A stretch of DNA of 64,000 bases from Nitrococcus mobilis Nb-231 (GCF_000153205.1 NZ_CH672427.1:2906596-2970595), one strand, 5' to 3'; shown: positions 24,736 to 32,845, counted from the stretch's first letter. Made by a program: numbers and translations. Notes: a model not told the origin generated them from the letters alone.

Positions 24736-25190
24736 TGCTCGACACACTCAAATACAGCAAGCAGCTCCAAGAGCTCGGGCTTAGCGAGGCGCAAGCTAAG
24801 GCCCACGCCCAGGCGCTCTACAACGCGGCAAAGGAATCGAAAGCCAACTCCGGCGGGCGCTTCGATACGCTCGCCTACGCGCTGCACCTAGAGAGCGCCG
24901 GCGTCGATTTGGAGCAGGCCAACGCCCAAGCCCGCGCGCTGCACGAGCTCATGATGGAGTCGATCGCGACCAAGGAACATGTCGACGGTGTCGCCGGTAC
25001 GCTGCGCTCCGGGATCAAGCTTGTGGAGCAGCGCCTGGAGGCCAAGATCGACGCCGTGGAGCAATCGTTGCGCTCGGGGATCACCGCTGTCGAGCAGCGC
25101 CTTGAGGCCAAGATCGATCGTATTCACTGGATGCTCGGCGTGCTGATCGCACTCAACGCCGCCGTGCTGGTCAAGTTGGTGCTGCTGTGA
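24735..25190 (+). CDS. DUF1640/CCDC90-like coiled-coil membrane protein
   Basis: A 151-residue protein starting MLDTLKYSKQLQELGLSEAQAKAHAQAL, which is like the DUF1640 pattern (F/YxxxLxxxGfs..QA.A...a). The middle carries a direct internal duplication: LRSGI..VEQRLEAKID appears twice in tandem, 22 residues apart. A C-terminal membrane helix ends the protein (WMLGVLIALNAAVLVKLVLL). It is probably membrane-anchored with a long cytoplasmic coiled coil. It overlaps both neighbours by a few bases, so 24511-25378 is one unit. Confidence 0.65.
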   Translation: MLDTLKYSKQLQELGLSEAQAKAHAQALYNAAKESKANSGGRFDTLAYALHLESAGVDLEQANAQARALHELMMESIATKEHVDGVAGTLRSGIKLVEQRLEAKIDAVEQSLRSGITAVEQRLEAKIDRIHWMLGVLIALNAAVLVKLVLL

Positions 25191-25378
25191 CCGCCGAGGA
25201 GCTGCGCGCGGTGCGCCGTGAGCTCGGCCTGACCCAAATGCAGATGGCCGCGCAGCTCGGGCTGCACTGGCGCCACTACCAGCGCCTGGAGGCCGGCACG
25301 CACAAGATCATGCGGCAAACCGCGCTCGCCGTCGCGGCACTCGCCGGCACGCCGCCCGCCTCGGCGCGGCCACGATAA
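25187..25378 (+). CDS. XRE-family helix-turn-helix regulator
   Basis: A 63-residue single-domain HTH protein: LRAVRRELGLTQMQMAAQLGLHWRHYQRLEAGTHKIMRQTALAVAAL. The 'GLTQxxxAxxLGl...yqrlE.G' pattern is the Cro/C1 helix-turn-helix. It overlaps the previous gene by 4 bases and probably represses its own small operon. A dyad at 24463-24475 is a candidate site. Confidence 0.8.
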   Translation: MTAEELRAVRRELGLTQMQMAAQLGLHWRHYQRLEAGTHKIMRQTALAVAALAGTPPASARPR

Positions 25379-25434
25379 CAAGAAAGTTTTCACCGTGGGC
25401 TTGCCGGTACATCACTTGGAATGAGGGGAACCGC

Positions 25435-25688
25435 ATGAAAGACATCCTGATCGTGTTCGTCATACTGGTCGGAATCATCGCCGCCTGGGCGCTACTGCTC
25501 ACCGCACGCGAGATCGTCGGTCCCATCTTGGTCCTCGGCCTGTTCCTGGCCGTTTATTTCCTGCCCTGGCTGGTCGCTGCCGGGCGCAAACATCACAACG
25601 CCGGGGCAATTTTGCCCTAGATTTGTTTTTCGGCTAGACGCTGCTCGGCTGGGTCGCGGCGCTGGTCTGGGCGTTTATGAACCCCGCC
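25435..25688 (+). pseudogene. Broken superinfection-immunity membrane protein
   Basis: The open frame from ATG 25435 encodes MKDILIVFVILVGIIAAWALLL..VLGLFLAVYFLPWLVAAGRKHHNAGAILP and stops at 25618. The last part, 'YFLPxxVAxxRxHxNAGAI', is the superinfection-immunity (Imm/DUF) pattern. Its normal continuation is present in the +1 frame as LDLFFG*TLLGWVAALVWAFMNP. Restoring one T in the ATTTTGCCC run gives NAGAIFALDLFFG. The residual stop TAG at 25635 replaces the expected Trp codon TGG. So one deletion and one nonsense change inactivate it. Two membrane helices would have been present. Confidence 0.75.
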
Positions 25689-25740
25689 CCCGCTGCGCCG
25701 ATCGCGGCCTCGACAGTGGCGCGCTCAAAACCCCAAGCTT

Positions 25741-25896
25741 TGGGATACCTACAGTATCCGCTCACTGATCGACGCACACGCGCTATGGCGTGCCGAGAAG
25801 GCGCTGCCCGGCTATAGTATCGGCCACTACAACATCACCGCCGGCACCTTCGGCGCGCTGGTGCGCGATGTGCGCCGCCGCTGCTTACGCCCGTAA
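25741..25896 (+). pseudogene. 3' fragment of an unidentified, probably prophage, gene
   Basis: A start-less frame of 51 codons, beginning WDTYSIRSLIDAHALW and ending TAA, reads with normal protein-like composition (GYSIGHYNITAGTFGALVRDVRRR). There is no start codon, and the frame upstream merges into the broken immunity gene region. It looks like the end of a gene cut by deletion. Not assignable to a family by eye. Confidence 0.4.
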
Positions 25897-25934
25897 GCAG
25901 CGAAGCGCCCGGTTGGGGGAGTCATCCGGTAGCA

Positions 25935-25945
25935 GGGTTAGGGTC
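25935..25945 (+). repeat. Left target-site duplication of the IS4-type element
   Basis: GGGTTAGGGTC directly before the left inverted repeat; an identical copy follows the right inverted repeat at 27476-27486. A length of 11 bp is usual for IS4-family insertion. Confidence 0.85.
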
Positions 25946-27475
25946 TAATACTGCTACCTTAACGAATTCGTTGGCCGACGGATGGCTTAGCACGCCGCAT
26001 GGCGGGGCCTGGTGAGCAAGGGATAGGGCTTAAGGGCGTCGTTTGACTGCACGGGGTTGTGGCAGGCGTTTTTGCCGGCCTATTGGGGACAACGCCATCG
26101 CCTGCAGCAATGCGGTGGCAAAAGCCTGCAGTGCCTTTCCAGACAGTAGCAACAGCTGGGAGGCGGCGTTGTTGAGCAATTGTAGCGCCGATTTGAAGCT
26201 GAGTTGGCGCGGGATTTTCTCGAAGCACTGCGCGGCTCGGTTCAAGTTGGCGCGCACGAGATTGTAGGCCAACAAATGAGCCGCGATCTCTTTTCTGACC
26301 CGCTCTGGGCTCTTGCAGCGCAGCCGCTCCATGGCCATATCGGTTTTGATGCTGCGCAGATCCAACTCGATCGTCCAGCGTGAGCGGTAGTGCTCGGCCA
26401 GGGCGCGGCGGGGGTAGCGTTTGGGGTTCGATAGGGTGGTGACGTAGACGATGCCGTTGACTGCCAGCTCGCGAATGGTCAGCGTCGGCGGCAGCTTGAG
26501 GTAGTCTTGTGCGCTCATCCACACGGGCTTGCGGGGCGGCTTGGCCCATTTAATGAGATGATCCTTGGCGCCGAGTCGCTCGCCGCGGTGCCAATGCGGC
26601 TTTCGCTGGGCATGCTTTTGAAAGAGCCCCTGCACCCCGTGGTGGACCAGCAACGCCATGATCGCGTAGGTGCAGTAGTAGCGGTCGGCGAGTAGCAGGT
26701 CGCCCGGCTGCAGGGTGTGCAGGAGGGTGCTGAACAAAGAGCTCTCTCCGCTGCCCTTGCCCTGATAAGGGCCGAGGGCATAATCGAGCACAGCACCCGC
26801 GCCGAGCGAAATCAGGGCCACGATGCGCACGATGGGAAACCCGAGGCCGGGTTGTTGGTTGCCCTGTTGGGGGAACTCACGCTGATTATCGAGCGTATCG
26901 GGCATCAGTGCGGTAGTGCCATCGGCGAGCACCACGCGATGGCCACGCCAACCCCAGGCTGAAGGCGCGCGTTGGTGCAGCGTCTGTCCGCTCTCCCGGA
27001 CCGCGTTCTCCAAGGGCGCACGGGGCAGGCGTTGGCGGGCTTTGCAATACGGCCCGGTGTTGATGGAATTGGCGCTTTGGCCGCTTTGCAGCCGCTCGGA
27101 CAGCACCCGCGCCACCGCGTGTTTGCACGAACCGTCCTGACTGAGCACCTGGAAGAGGAAGGCTTTCAATACCACCAAGGGGGTGAATATCCGATCACGC
27201 CCGCCGCACGCGCGTTCGGCGAACTGGCTCAACACACGGGTGGATAAAACATCGAAAAACGGCAGTCCGCGCACTTGTAGGAAGGACCTCTTCAAGCGCT
27301 GGATTTGCCATGAGCGGGCGCAGCGAATAGAGTTTTTCATGGCTAGGCTCTCGGGATCGGATGGGAGGGTTTTCTCACAATCAATTCTATCCGAAATGCT
27401 CCGAGAGCCTAGCCTTTAATAATCACACAACTTCATGATCAATATACAATTGTGGTCGTTAAGGTAGCAGTATTA
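25946..27475 (-). mobile_element. Complete IS4-family insertion sequence
   Basis: A 1530-bp element bounded by perfect 20-bp inverted repeats (25946-25965 TAATACTGCTACCTTAACGA and its complement at 27456-27475). It carries one transposase gene and is flanked by an 11-bp direct repeat. The repeat could be read as up to 14 bp because TA is shared at the ends. Perfect ends, an intact gene and an intact target duplication suggest recent insertion. It landed in the prophage-scrap region. Confidence 0.92.
26030..27340 (-). CDS. IS4-family DDE transposase
   Basis: A 436-residue transposase inside the IS. The DDE triad is visible as Asp in VVLADGTTALMPDT, Asp in LLLADRYYCTY, and the Glu of the Y-(2)R-(3)E-(6)K motif in YRSRWTIELDLRSIKTDMAM. 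This last motif is the hallmark of the IS4 family. The start is the ATG 115 bases inside the element end. No frameshift was seen, so it is probably active. Confidence 0.92.
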   Translation of the reverse strand: MKNSIRCARSWQIQRLKRSFLQVRGLPFFDVLSTRVLSQFAERACGGRDRIFTPLVVLKAFLFQVLSQDGSCKHAVARVLSERLQSGQSANSINTGPYCKARQRLPRAPLENAVRESGQTLHQRAPSAWGWRGHRVVLADGTTALMPDTLDNQREFPQQGNQQPGLGFPIVRIVALISLGAGAVLDYALGPYQGKGSGESSLFSTLLHTLQPGDLLLADRYYCTYAIMALLVHHGVQGLFQKHAQRKPHWHRGERLGAKDHLIKWAKPPRKPVWMSAQDYLKLPPTLTIRELAVNGIVYVTTLSNPKRYPRRALAEHYRSRWTIELDLRSIKTDMAMERLRCKSPERVRKEIAAHLLAYNLVRANLNRAAQCFEKIPRQLSFKSALQLLNNAASQLLLLSGKALQAFATALLQAMALSPIGRQKRLPQPRAVKRRP

Positions 27476-27486
27476 GGGTTAGGGTC
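27476..27486 (+). repeat. Right target-site duplication of the IS4-type element
   Basis: GGGTTAGGGTC, identical to 25935-25945, directly after the right inverted repeat. Confidence 0.85.
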
Positions 27487-27780
27487 TACTCATTGGAGCT
27501 CGCGGCGATCCTGCAGGCCCCGCTGGGGATATACTGGGGGATCAAACATCTAAGAGAGCTCGCTGTGACAACAGGCGCGCATTGTCTCTCGCTTCGGAAC
27601 CAACAACGGCCGGGCGGATGGTAATATCCCGCAGTTCGAATACCCCCTGAGTGGCGCCATTATTTATGCGAAATTTCGGTTGGGTGGCGCAGCGTAATCC
27701 AATGCGCCTTTTCAGCCGATGAGATAAATTGTTACCGGCGCGTGCCGATGGATGTCAGGGATGCAATTGAGGTTTTCCAT
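27487..27780. other. Region between the IS and an OmpA lipoprotein gene
   Basis: About 290 bases. A short start-less frame near 27488-27540 reads LELAAILQAPLGIYWGIKHL and could be the end of the gene the IS landed in or beside, but this is weak. The rest should hold the promoter of the lipoprotein gene. Confidence 0.35.
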
Positions 27781-28440
27781 ATGAAAGAACGTCGTCTGTT
27801 TATTGTTGCAGGTGCAGTGAGCGCTGCGCTGGCACTGGCTGCGTGTACGACCAACCCTTACACCGGGGAGCGTCAGGCCGGTAAGGCCGGTGTCGGTGCT
27901 GGGGTAGGGGCGGCCGTGGGCGCTGGGATCGGTGCGGCCGCCGCTAAAAAACATCGTGGCAGAGGGGCGCTAATTGGTGCCGCGAGTGGCGCGGCGCTCG
28001 GTGGTGGCGTGGGTTATTACATGGACGTGCAGGAAGCCAAGCTGCGCGAAAAAATGCAGGGCACCGGGGTGAGCGTGACGCGTCAGGGCGATGCCATCAT
28101 TTTGAACATGCCGAACAACGTCACGTTCGATATCGACAGCAGTTCGCTGAAACCGGCCGGTGCTAATACCCTAACCGGCGTGGCTATGGTGCTCAAAGAA
28201 TACGATCAGACCGGGGTGAATGTAGTGGGCCATACCGACAGCACCGGTGGCCACGCGCACAATATGAAGCTTTCGAAGAAACGCGCCGACAGCGTTGCCA
28301 GTTCGTTGATCATACAAGGCGTGGCGGCCAACCGTATCCGCACCGCTGGTGTCGGCCCGGATGACCCGATTGCCTCCAACAGCACCGCCGAGGGCCGCGC
28401 CCAGAACCGCCGGGTAGAGATAACGCTGACCCCGCTGTAA
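27781..28440 (+). CDS. Glycine-zipper OmpA-family lipoprotein (YiaD-like)
   Basis: A 219-residue lipoprotein. The signal peptide ends in LALAAC (Cys22). A glycine-zipper segment follows at about residues 36-82 (AGVGAGVGAAVGAGIGAAAAKKHRGRGALIGAASGAALGGGVGYYMD). The OmpA peptidoglycan-binding domain at about 105-219 has VTFDIDSSSLKPAGANTL, the signature VGHTDSTGGHAHNMKLSKKRADSVAS, and a NRRVEITLTPL end. The layout matches YiaD-type outer-membrane lipoproteins, which tether peptidoglycan. ATG 27781 was chosen because it gives the lipoprotein signal. Confidence 0.9.
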   Translation: MKERRLFIVAGAVSAALALAACTTNPYTGERQAGKAGVGAGVGAAVGAGIGAAAAKKHRGRGALIGAASGAALGGGVGYYMDVQEAKLREKMQGTGVSVTRQGDAIILNMPNNVTFDIDSSSLKPAGANTLTGVAMVLKEYDQTGVNVVGHTDSTGGHAHNMKLSKKRADSVASSLIIQGVAANRIRTAGVGPDDPIASNSTAEGRAQNRRVEITLTPL

Positions 28441-28865
28441 TAATCTACCCAAAGCCTTGTATTTGATGAGTCGTAGCCGGTCGGCCGACCTCGCCGGCCG
28501 GAGCGCGGCTCAGCGTCAGGTGGTGCCGGGCCCGGCACCACCTGGGCCAGTCAGGGCAGAGGCCGGGGTCGGACCAGCGTAATCCTTTGATAAATCAGAA
28601 AACCATTGAAAAATAACACTTAAATCAAAGCTTAAACGGACCATTGTTTTATTCAAAACGCTGTTCTAAGGAAGGAACTCAATGCCACGCGCAAACGCCA
28701 GACCCGCTGCCCAATAGCATCACACGGAACCTGACACATAAGGCGGCGGGCAATGACGCTTCCCAGAAACCCAGTGCTACTAAAGTCGCTAATCAAGTAA
28801 GCTCGTGGGGAGGTTATATTAGTCTACACTATAATAAAATCATGAGCTCCTGATAGGAGAATATT
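28441..28865. other. Intergenic region with a strong palindrome
   Basis: About 425 bases between the lipoprotein and mscS-like genes. The first 110 are very GC-rich and hold the palindrome at 28517-28544. The remaining 300 bases are A+T-rich and carry the mscS promoter. A 69-codon frame at 28644-28853 shows no protein-like character. Confidence 0.5.
28517..28544. terminator. Perfect 28-bp palindrome, candidate terminator or cruciform
   Basis: CAGGTGGTGCCGGG is followed at once by its exact reverse complement. It lies 76 bases past the OmpA lipoprotein stop, suitable for transcription termination, but there is no T-run. A zero-loop palindrome this long can also extrude as a cruciform or bind a dimeric protein. 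Confidence 0.5.
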
Positions 28866-29795
28866 GTGCCAGATGCTGTTGACTCTGTTTCCACTCAAAA
28901 TGTACCCACGAATATAGAAGAAATTGTTGCTTCTATGCAAGATACCGTGCTGGAAATTTGGGCAAATTTTGTGGATCATAGCCCTTTTCTGGTGATGGGA
29001 GTATTGATTTTATTGTTCACGTGGGGAATGTCTGCGCTTGCTGTCCGTCTAGTAGGCGCTTTTTTGAGTCACTCTAAAATTCGGGGGTCATTACGCGAAT
29101 TGCTCGCTCGGCTGCTTAGTATTGGCATTTGGGTCGTTGGAATATTATTTGCTGCTATGGTGACATTCCCTGGTTTAACACCAGCCCGGGCCTTGGGTGC
29201 TATGGGTATTGTATCCATTGCTGTGGGTTTTGCTTTTAAAGATATTTTCGAGAATTTTTTCGCCGGAATTTTGCTGCTTTGGCGTTTTCCATTTGAGAAT
29301 GGAGATTTTATTGAATGTGAGGGGATTAGCGGAAAGGTGGAAAATATTTCCGTTCGGCAAACTTTAATTCGCCAAACCTCTGGCGAGCTAGTTATTGCCC
29401 CTAATTCTTTTCTCTTTCTCAATCCTACTAAGGTGCTAACCGATTTGCCTCAGCGGCGAATAACGATTATTGCCGGAATAGCCTATGGTGAAAATGTAAC
29501 CGATGCAGTCCGCGTGATTGAGCACGCCGTGGATGGATGTTCGACGGTACACAAGGACCGACCGATTGAAATTTTTCCACAAGCATTTGGAGCCAGCAGT
29601 ATTGATATTGAAGTAACGTGGTGGGCTGATCCTACACCGGTGGATATTCGCCGTTCGCGGGGCGAGGTGATCGCGGCTATTAAACAGGCTTTGGACGAGG
29701 CCGGAATTGAAATTCCGTTCCCCTATCGAACTTTAACCTTCAAGCATCCCTTGAAGACCATGTTGCTGGGAGAAAAAGACGGAGAAATAAGCTAA
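28866..29795 (+). CDS. MscS-family mechanosensitive channel
   Basis: A 309-residue small-conductance mechanosensitive channel protein. Three membrane helices lie in the first 130 residues. The third is the pore helix, with the Ala/Gly-rich segment ARALGAMGIVSIAVGFAFKDIFENFFAGILLL, and the MscS beta domain follows (FENGDFIECEGISGKVENISVRQTLIRQTSGELVIAPNSFL). The C-terminal domain ends IEIPFPYRTLTFKHP. The start is GTG 28866, preceded by TAGGAG. Base composition is much more A+T-rich than the housekeeping genes, consistent with transfer. Confidence 0.92.
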   Translation: MPDAVDSVSTQNVPTNIEEIVASMQDTVLEIWANFVDHSPFLVMGVLILLFTWGMSALAVRLVGAFLSHSKIRGSLRELLARLLSIGIWVVGILFAAMVTFPGLTPARALGAMGIVSIAVGFAFKDIFENFFAGILLLWRFPFENGDFIECEGISGKVENISVRQTLIRQTSGELVIAPNSFLFLNPTKVLTDLPQRRITIIAGIAYGENVTDAVRVIEHAVDGCSTVHKDRPIEIFPQAFGASSIDIEVTWWADPTPVDIRRSRGEVIAAIKQALDEAGIEIPFPYRTLTFKHPLKTMLLGEKDGEIS

Positions 29796-30087
29796 GCTGA
29801 AAAGCGAAAAATATTTTACTAGTGATATTATTGATAAAGCCTCTTCTGGTCAGCCCAATTTCAGCTACACCGCTGCAGTCTAGCGAGGCTTTTTCAAAGC
29901 ACCCCTTAGTAGAATGAACTTGGCCTATCGAGGTCTGGGTTGTTATTAATTATTTTCTGAACGTCCAAAAAGATGTTTCTTTTCACAAGCAGTTGCTGAA
30001 TGCCGTCGTGCACAACATTCAGCCAGCGTATCCATTTTTTCAGTCGGTTATCCATTGAATCTAACGACACCCATCAGCCGCGAGCGG
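29796..30087. other. Intergenic region, possible terminator
   Basis: About 290 bases between convergent genes. AAAGCCTC near 29836 pairs with GAGGCTTT near 29887, the latter followed by T residues, but with a long loop of about 40 bases. A terminator is possible but not secure. Confidence 0.35.
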
Positions 30088-30987
30088 TTAGCGAGTCGGC
30101 TGGATGGGCTCATTAGGCTTATCAGAAGGCGTATTCGACCTGGTAAATTGCTCTAAGTGGTTCACAAGTTCCTCGTACTCTAATTGGTATTTCAGTGGAC
30201 CTAATTTTAAAGTGATCTCTTTCGTTCGAAGATCTATCTCATCGATTATTCCAATTAGTGTTCCACCGATTGCACCGATCGTAAACTGACCAAAGCAGCC
30301 CTTATCCGGGTGAATAAAGGTCTTACCCTCAGATTGTTTAATAATCTTATCGACAGCCTCTCCGAGACGGTGCTCTGCTCTAACGTCCCCTAGCACCACA
30401 GTAAGCAATCGAATCCCCTTTTCATTGAATTCTGATACAGCCGATGCCCATAAACTACTGTTTCTGGTAATGGGCTTACCTTCAAGATCGAAGATCTGAA
30501 TCTTCGCTCCACGAAAAGCTTCCCTTAAAGTACTCCTCTTCGCTTCTTCAGCTAGTGCCGCGACCAAATTTGAAAAATATGTTTCTATGAGAACGCTAGA
30601 ACCACAGAGGCCTGCTAGACGTTGTGGCGCAGTGCATGGTGTAGTGGGATAATTATGAGGCAACGAAGCAACCCGATTCTGGAGAATTGTCTGGAGGGCT
30701 TTTTGTACCTCTGGGGTAAAAATCTCCTCCGGCCAAGGAGGCGGAGTCCCCGCGGCACGTTCCGAGAACAACTCCTTTGCGCCTCGCGGGTCAAGGCGAA
30801 CGAGCCACTCGACTAGGGCTTCTCTAGCACTTGCAGTCGTTTGCAGTCTGGTTCTGGTAGCAACTGTCAAGAGACTCTTAGCACTGGTGACCATTCCCCC
30901 AGCTGATGCATGGTTGACAGCACTGCATGCCAATGCAAACACACACAGAAGCCACAGCGGGCTTCCATTTAGACACTTCCATTTCAT
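30088..30987 (-). CDS. Exported protein of unknown function
   Basis: A 299-residue protein with a signal peptide (MKWKCLNGSPLWLLCVFALACSAVNHASA). The mature part has a helical first half (LLTVATRTRLQTTASAREALVEWLVRLDPRGAKELF) and two cysteine-containing segments (TPCTAPQRLAGLCGS, DKGCFGQF). A beta-rich C-terminal part reads GGTLIGIIDEIDLRTKEITLKLGPLKYQLEYEELVNHLEQF. I do not recognise a family. ATG 30987 follows a GGGAGGG-type site; a longer frame of 20 codons lacks a signal. No partner gene is apparent, and the next gene is an IS remnant. Confidence 0.65.
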   Translation of the reverse strand: MKWKCLNGSPLWLLCVFALACSAVNHASAGGMVTSAKSLLTVATRTRLQTTASAREALVEWLVRLDPRGAKELFSERAAGTPPPWPEEIFTPEVQKALQTILQNRVASLPHNYPTTPCTAPQRLAGLCGSSVLIETYFSNLVAALAEEAKRSTLREAFRGAKIQIFDLEGKPITRNSSLWASAVSEFNEKGIRLLTVVLGDVRAEHRLGEAVDKIIKQSEGKTFIHPDKGCFGQFTIGAIGGTLIGIIDEIDLRTKEITLKLGPLKYQLEYEELVNHLEQFTRSNTPSDKPNEPIQPTR

Positions 30988-31024
30988 TCTTGTCTTTCCC
31001 TCCCCACCTTGCCTGACTTCTAAG

Positions 31025-31079
31025 CATTTATCCGTCGTGCGTAGCATGGCGGATAAATGTCTGTTGGGCTAATCCGCCA
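31025..31079. repeat. Two overlapping inverted repeats (alternative hairpins)
   Basis: CATTTATCCG (31025-31034) pairs with CGGATAAATG (31050-31059). TGGCGGAT (31047-31054) also pairs with ATCCGCCA (31072-31079). The two stems share bases and exclude each other. They lie between the exported-protein gene and the IS91 remnant, so they may be an IS91-type terminal structure or a leader regulating the exported protein. Confidence 0.45.
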
Positions 31080-31302
31080 CGCGCTGTGTCGAGGCGTCGG
31101 CGGTGTTACGGCGCCCGTCAGGGGTGCCGGCGTCCCGAATCACCTCGGTAGGTGGTCGAAAACGGGGGATCATGTCGGTGAATGTGGCGGATTCATGGGG
31201 CTCTCCGGGCAATTTCGGTGTTCGGGACGCACGCAAGCTCAGGCCTCTGCGGGGCTTGGCAGCGGCGTGTCGGTGGCATCGGCTCAGCTCAATCGCTCGG
31301 CA

Positions 31303-31730
31303 TCATCCGCTCTCCCGTCGTGGCGGCGTTGACAACAGCGTCCCGACGCGCAGCACACCGCCGTGGCAGGCCATGCACGGATAGACTACCGCCGTGTCGG
31401 CGGCGTTTGTGCACGCCTCACTGGTTGTCTCCTTGCTCGGTGCCGAGCGGCTCAGGCACTCGCCAATGCGCGCGAGCTTCACGCGGCGAGCGCGATTGGC
31501 GAGGAAGCCATAGTGGCGGATGCGCATGAACCCCTTGGGCAGAACGTGGAGCAGGAAGCGGCGCACGAACTCCACACTGGCTAGGCGCATGATCTTGACC
31601 CGGTGGCCGTCGGTGTAGCGAAAGGCTACCGACTCGTCCTCAATGCCAGGAGGCGGGTGTTGCTGATGGCGATGCGGTGGCTGTAGCGTGCCAGATACTT
31701 GACCACCGCCTTAGTGTGCCCCAGACAGGT
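31303..31730 (-). pseudogene. Decayed IS91-family transposase, C-terminal part
   Basis: The upstream part reads VVKYLARYSHRIAISNTRLLAL, which is like the IS91 transposase core (YLARYTHRVAISNxRLL). It then runs into a stop because of a one-base frameshift near 31640. The neighbouring frame continues without loss as EDESVAFRYTDGHRVKIMRLASVEFVRRFLLHVLPKGFMRIRHYGFLANRARR, typical of the family C-terminus, followed by a CxxC-like YPCMACHGG. The N-terminal zinc and HUH region is missing upstream of 31730, where no family-like frame is seen. Transposition function is lost. Confidence 0.8.
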
Positions 31731-31970
31731 GTTCCACGAAAAAGGCAAGATACGAGGTCTTGTAATAACACTCCAAGCGTCTGGGGGGTGCGCGATTGCA
31801 AGACAATACCTGACTCGGCACGGGGCAGCCCGAACTCTCCGGTGGCGTTGCGCCGTATTTGATCCGATAGGGCCCGATCTGTTGAGATCGTAGTATAAGC
31901 TTTGCGCGGTGCATTCAAACCACCTTAGCTTGGGAACAATGCAAAGCGAGAGAGGGATCGAGAACGGGAG

Positions 31971-32525
31971 ATGACACAATCGCGACCGCGTCATTATTTT
32001 GCCTATGGTTCGAATCTGCACCCGCTGCGGCTGGGTCGGCGTACCCCGTCTTGCCGGCTGCTGGGTGTGGCGGAGCTTGCTGGCTACCATTTGCGCTTTC
32101 ATAAACGCAGCGATGCCGACGGCTCGGCCAAGTGCAACATCCTGCCAACCGATGAGCTCCGGCATACGGTTATGGGCGCCGTCTATCAGCTCGACGCGCA
32201 GGACCGGCCCGTTTTGGATCGTATCGAGGGGCTGGGCCCGGGTGGTTATGAGCGGCGAACGGCGGAAGTGGTTTTGGCAGGGCAGCGCACGCCAGTATTC
32301 TTCTACGCTGCACTGGAGACCCATATCGACGCTTGGCTGACCCCGTTTACTTGGTACCGTGACCTCGTTTGGTACGGCGCGGCCTGGCACGGGTTCCCGG
32401 CGAGCTATGTGGAGCGCATTCGCCGGGTGGCGGCGCGTGCCGATCCCGACCCCGCGCGCTCGGCTGAGCAGCAGGCGTTGTTCCAGGCGATGCAGGTCTG
32501 GCGCCCGGAACACGGTTACGTGTAA
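31971..32525 (+). CDS. Gamma-glutamylcyclotransferase-like protein
   Basis: A 184-residue protein of the GGCT/AIG2 fold. The substrate-loop motif FAYGSNL is at residues 10-16, FHKRSDADGSAKCNILP resembles the family 'F.k.s.DgSgkani', and DRIEGLGPGGYERR carries the likely catalytic Glu. Family members release 5-oxoproline from gamma-glutamyl compounds such as glutathione fragments. Only 2 bases separate its stop from the next gene, so they form an operon. Confidence 0.85.
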   Translation: MTQSRPRHYFAYGSNLHPLRLGRRTPSCRLLGVAELAGYHLRFHKRSDADGSAKCNILPTDELRHTVMGAVYQLDAQDRPVLDRIEGLGPGGYERRTAEVVLAGQRTPVFFYAALETHIDAWLTPFTWYRDLVWYGAAWHGFPASYVERIRRVAARADPDPARSAEQQALFQAMQVWRPEHGYV

Positions 32526-32527
32526 CC

Positions 32528-32845
32528 GTGCAGCGGGTCTACACATCGTCGGATCTGCTCATTGTCGGGCATTTGGCCGAAATATTGAAACGGCGCAACA
32601 TCAATCATTTTGTGCGCAACTTCTATCTCACCGGCGGCGCCGGCGAGCTGCCGCCTACGGCCATCTGGCCCGAGCTCTGGGTGGACGACGAGGACTACGA
32701 GCTGGCGCGGCGGCTGATCGGCGAAGTGCTCGGCACCACCGGCTTGCCGGCGCCCGCTTGGGTGTGCTCCAGTTGCGGCGAGCGGATCGAAGGCCAATTC
32801 GCCGCCTGCTGGAACTGCGCCACCCCGGCGCCGCTCGAGGACTAA
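32528..32845 (+). CDS. DUF2007 (PII-like) protein with a zinc-ribbon tail
   Basis: A 105-residue protein starting at GTG 32528. Residues 1-70 have the DUF2007 pattern (MQRVYTSSDLLIVGHLAEILKRRNINHFVRNFYLTGGAGELPPTAIWPELWVDDEDYELA), a small ferredoxin-like fold of unknown role. The C-terminal CSSCGERIEGQFAACWNC is a CxxC..CxxC zinc ribbon. It follows the GGCT-like gene closely and precedes yheS. Confidence 0.85.
   Translation: MQRVYTSSDLLIVGHLAEILKRRNINHFVRNFYLTGGAGELPPTAIWPELWVDDEDYELARRLIGEVLGTTGLPAPAWVCSSCGERIEGQFAACWNCATPAPLED

Noticed and set aside
28644-28853. 69-codon frame upstream of the mscS-like gene
   Set aside because: No ribosome site, odd composition and no recognisable pattern; more likely leader DNA.
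31626-32546. 306-codon minus-strand frame overlapping the GGCT-like gene
   Set aside because: Only its last 40 codons (the IS91 remnant) look like protein; the rest is antisense to a good GGCT-like gene with FAYGSN.
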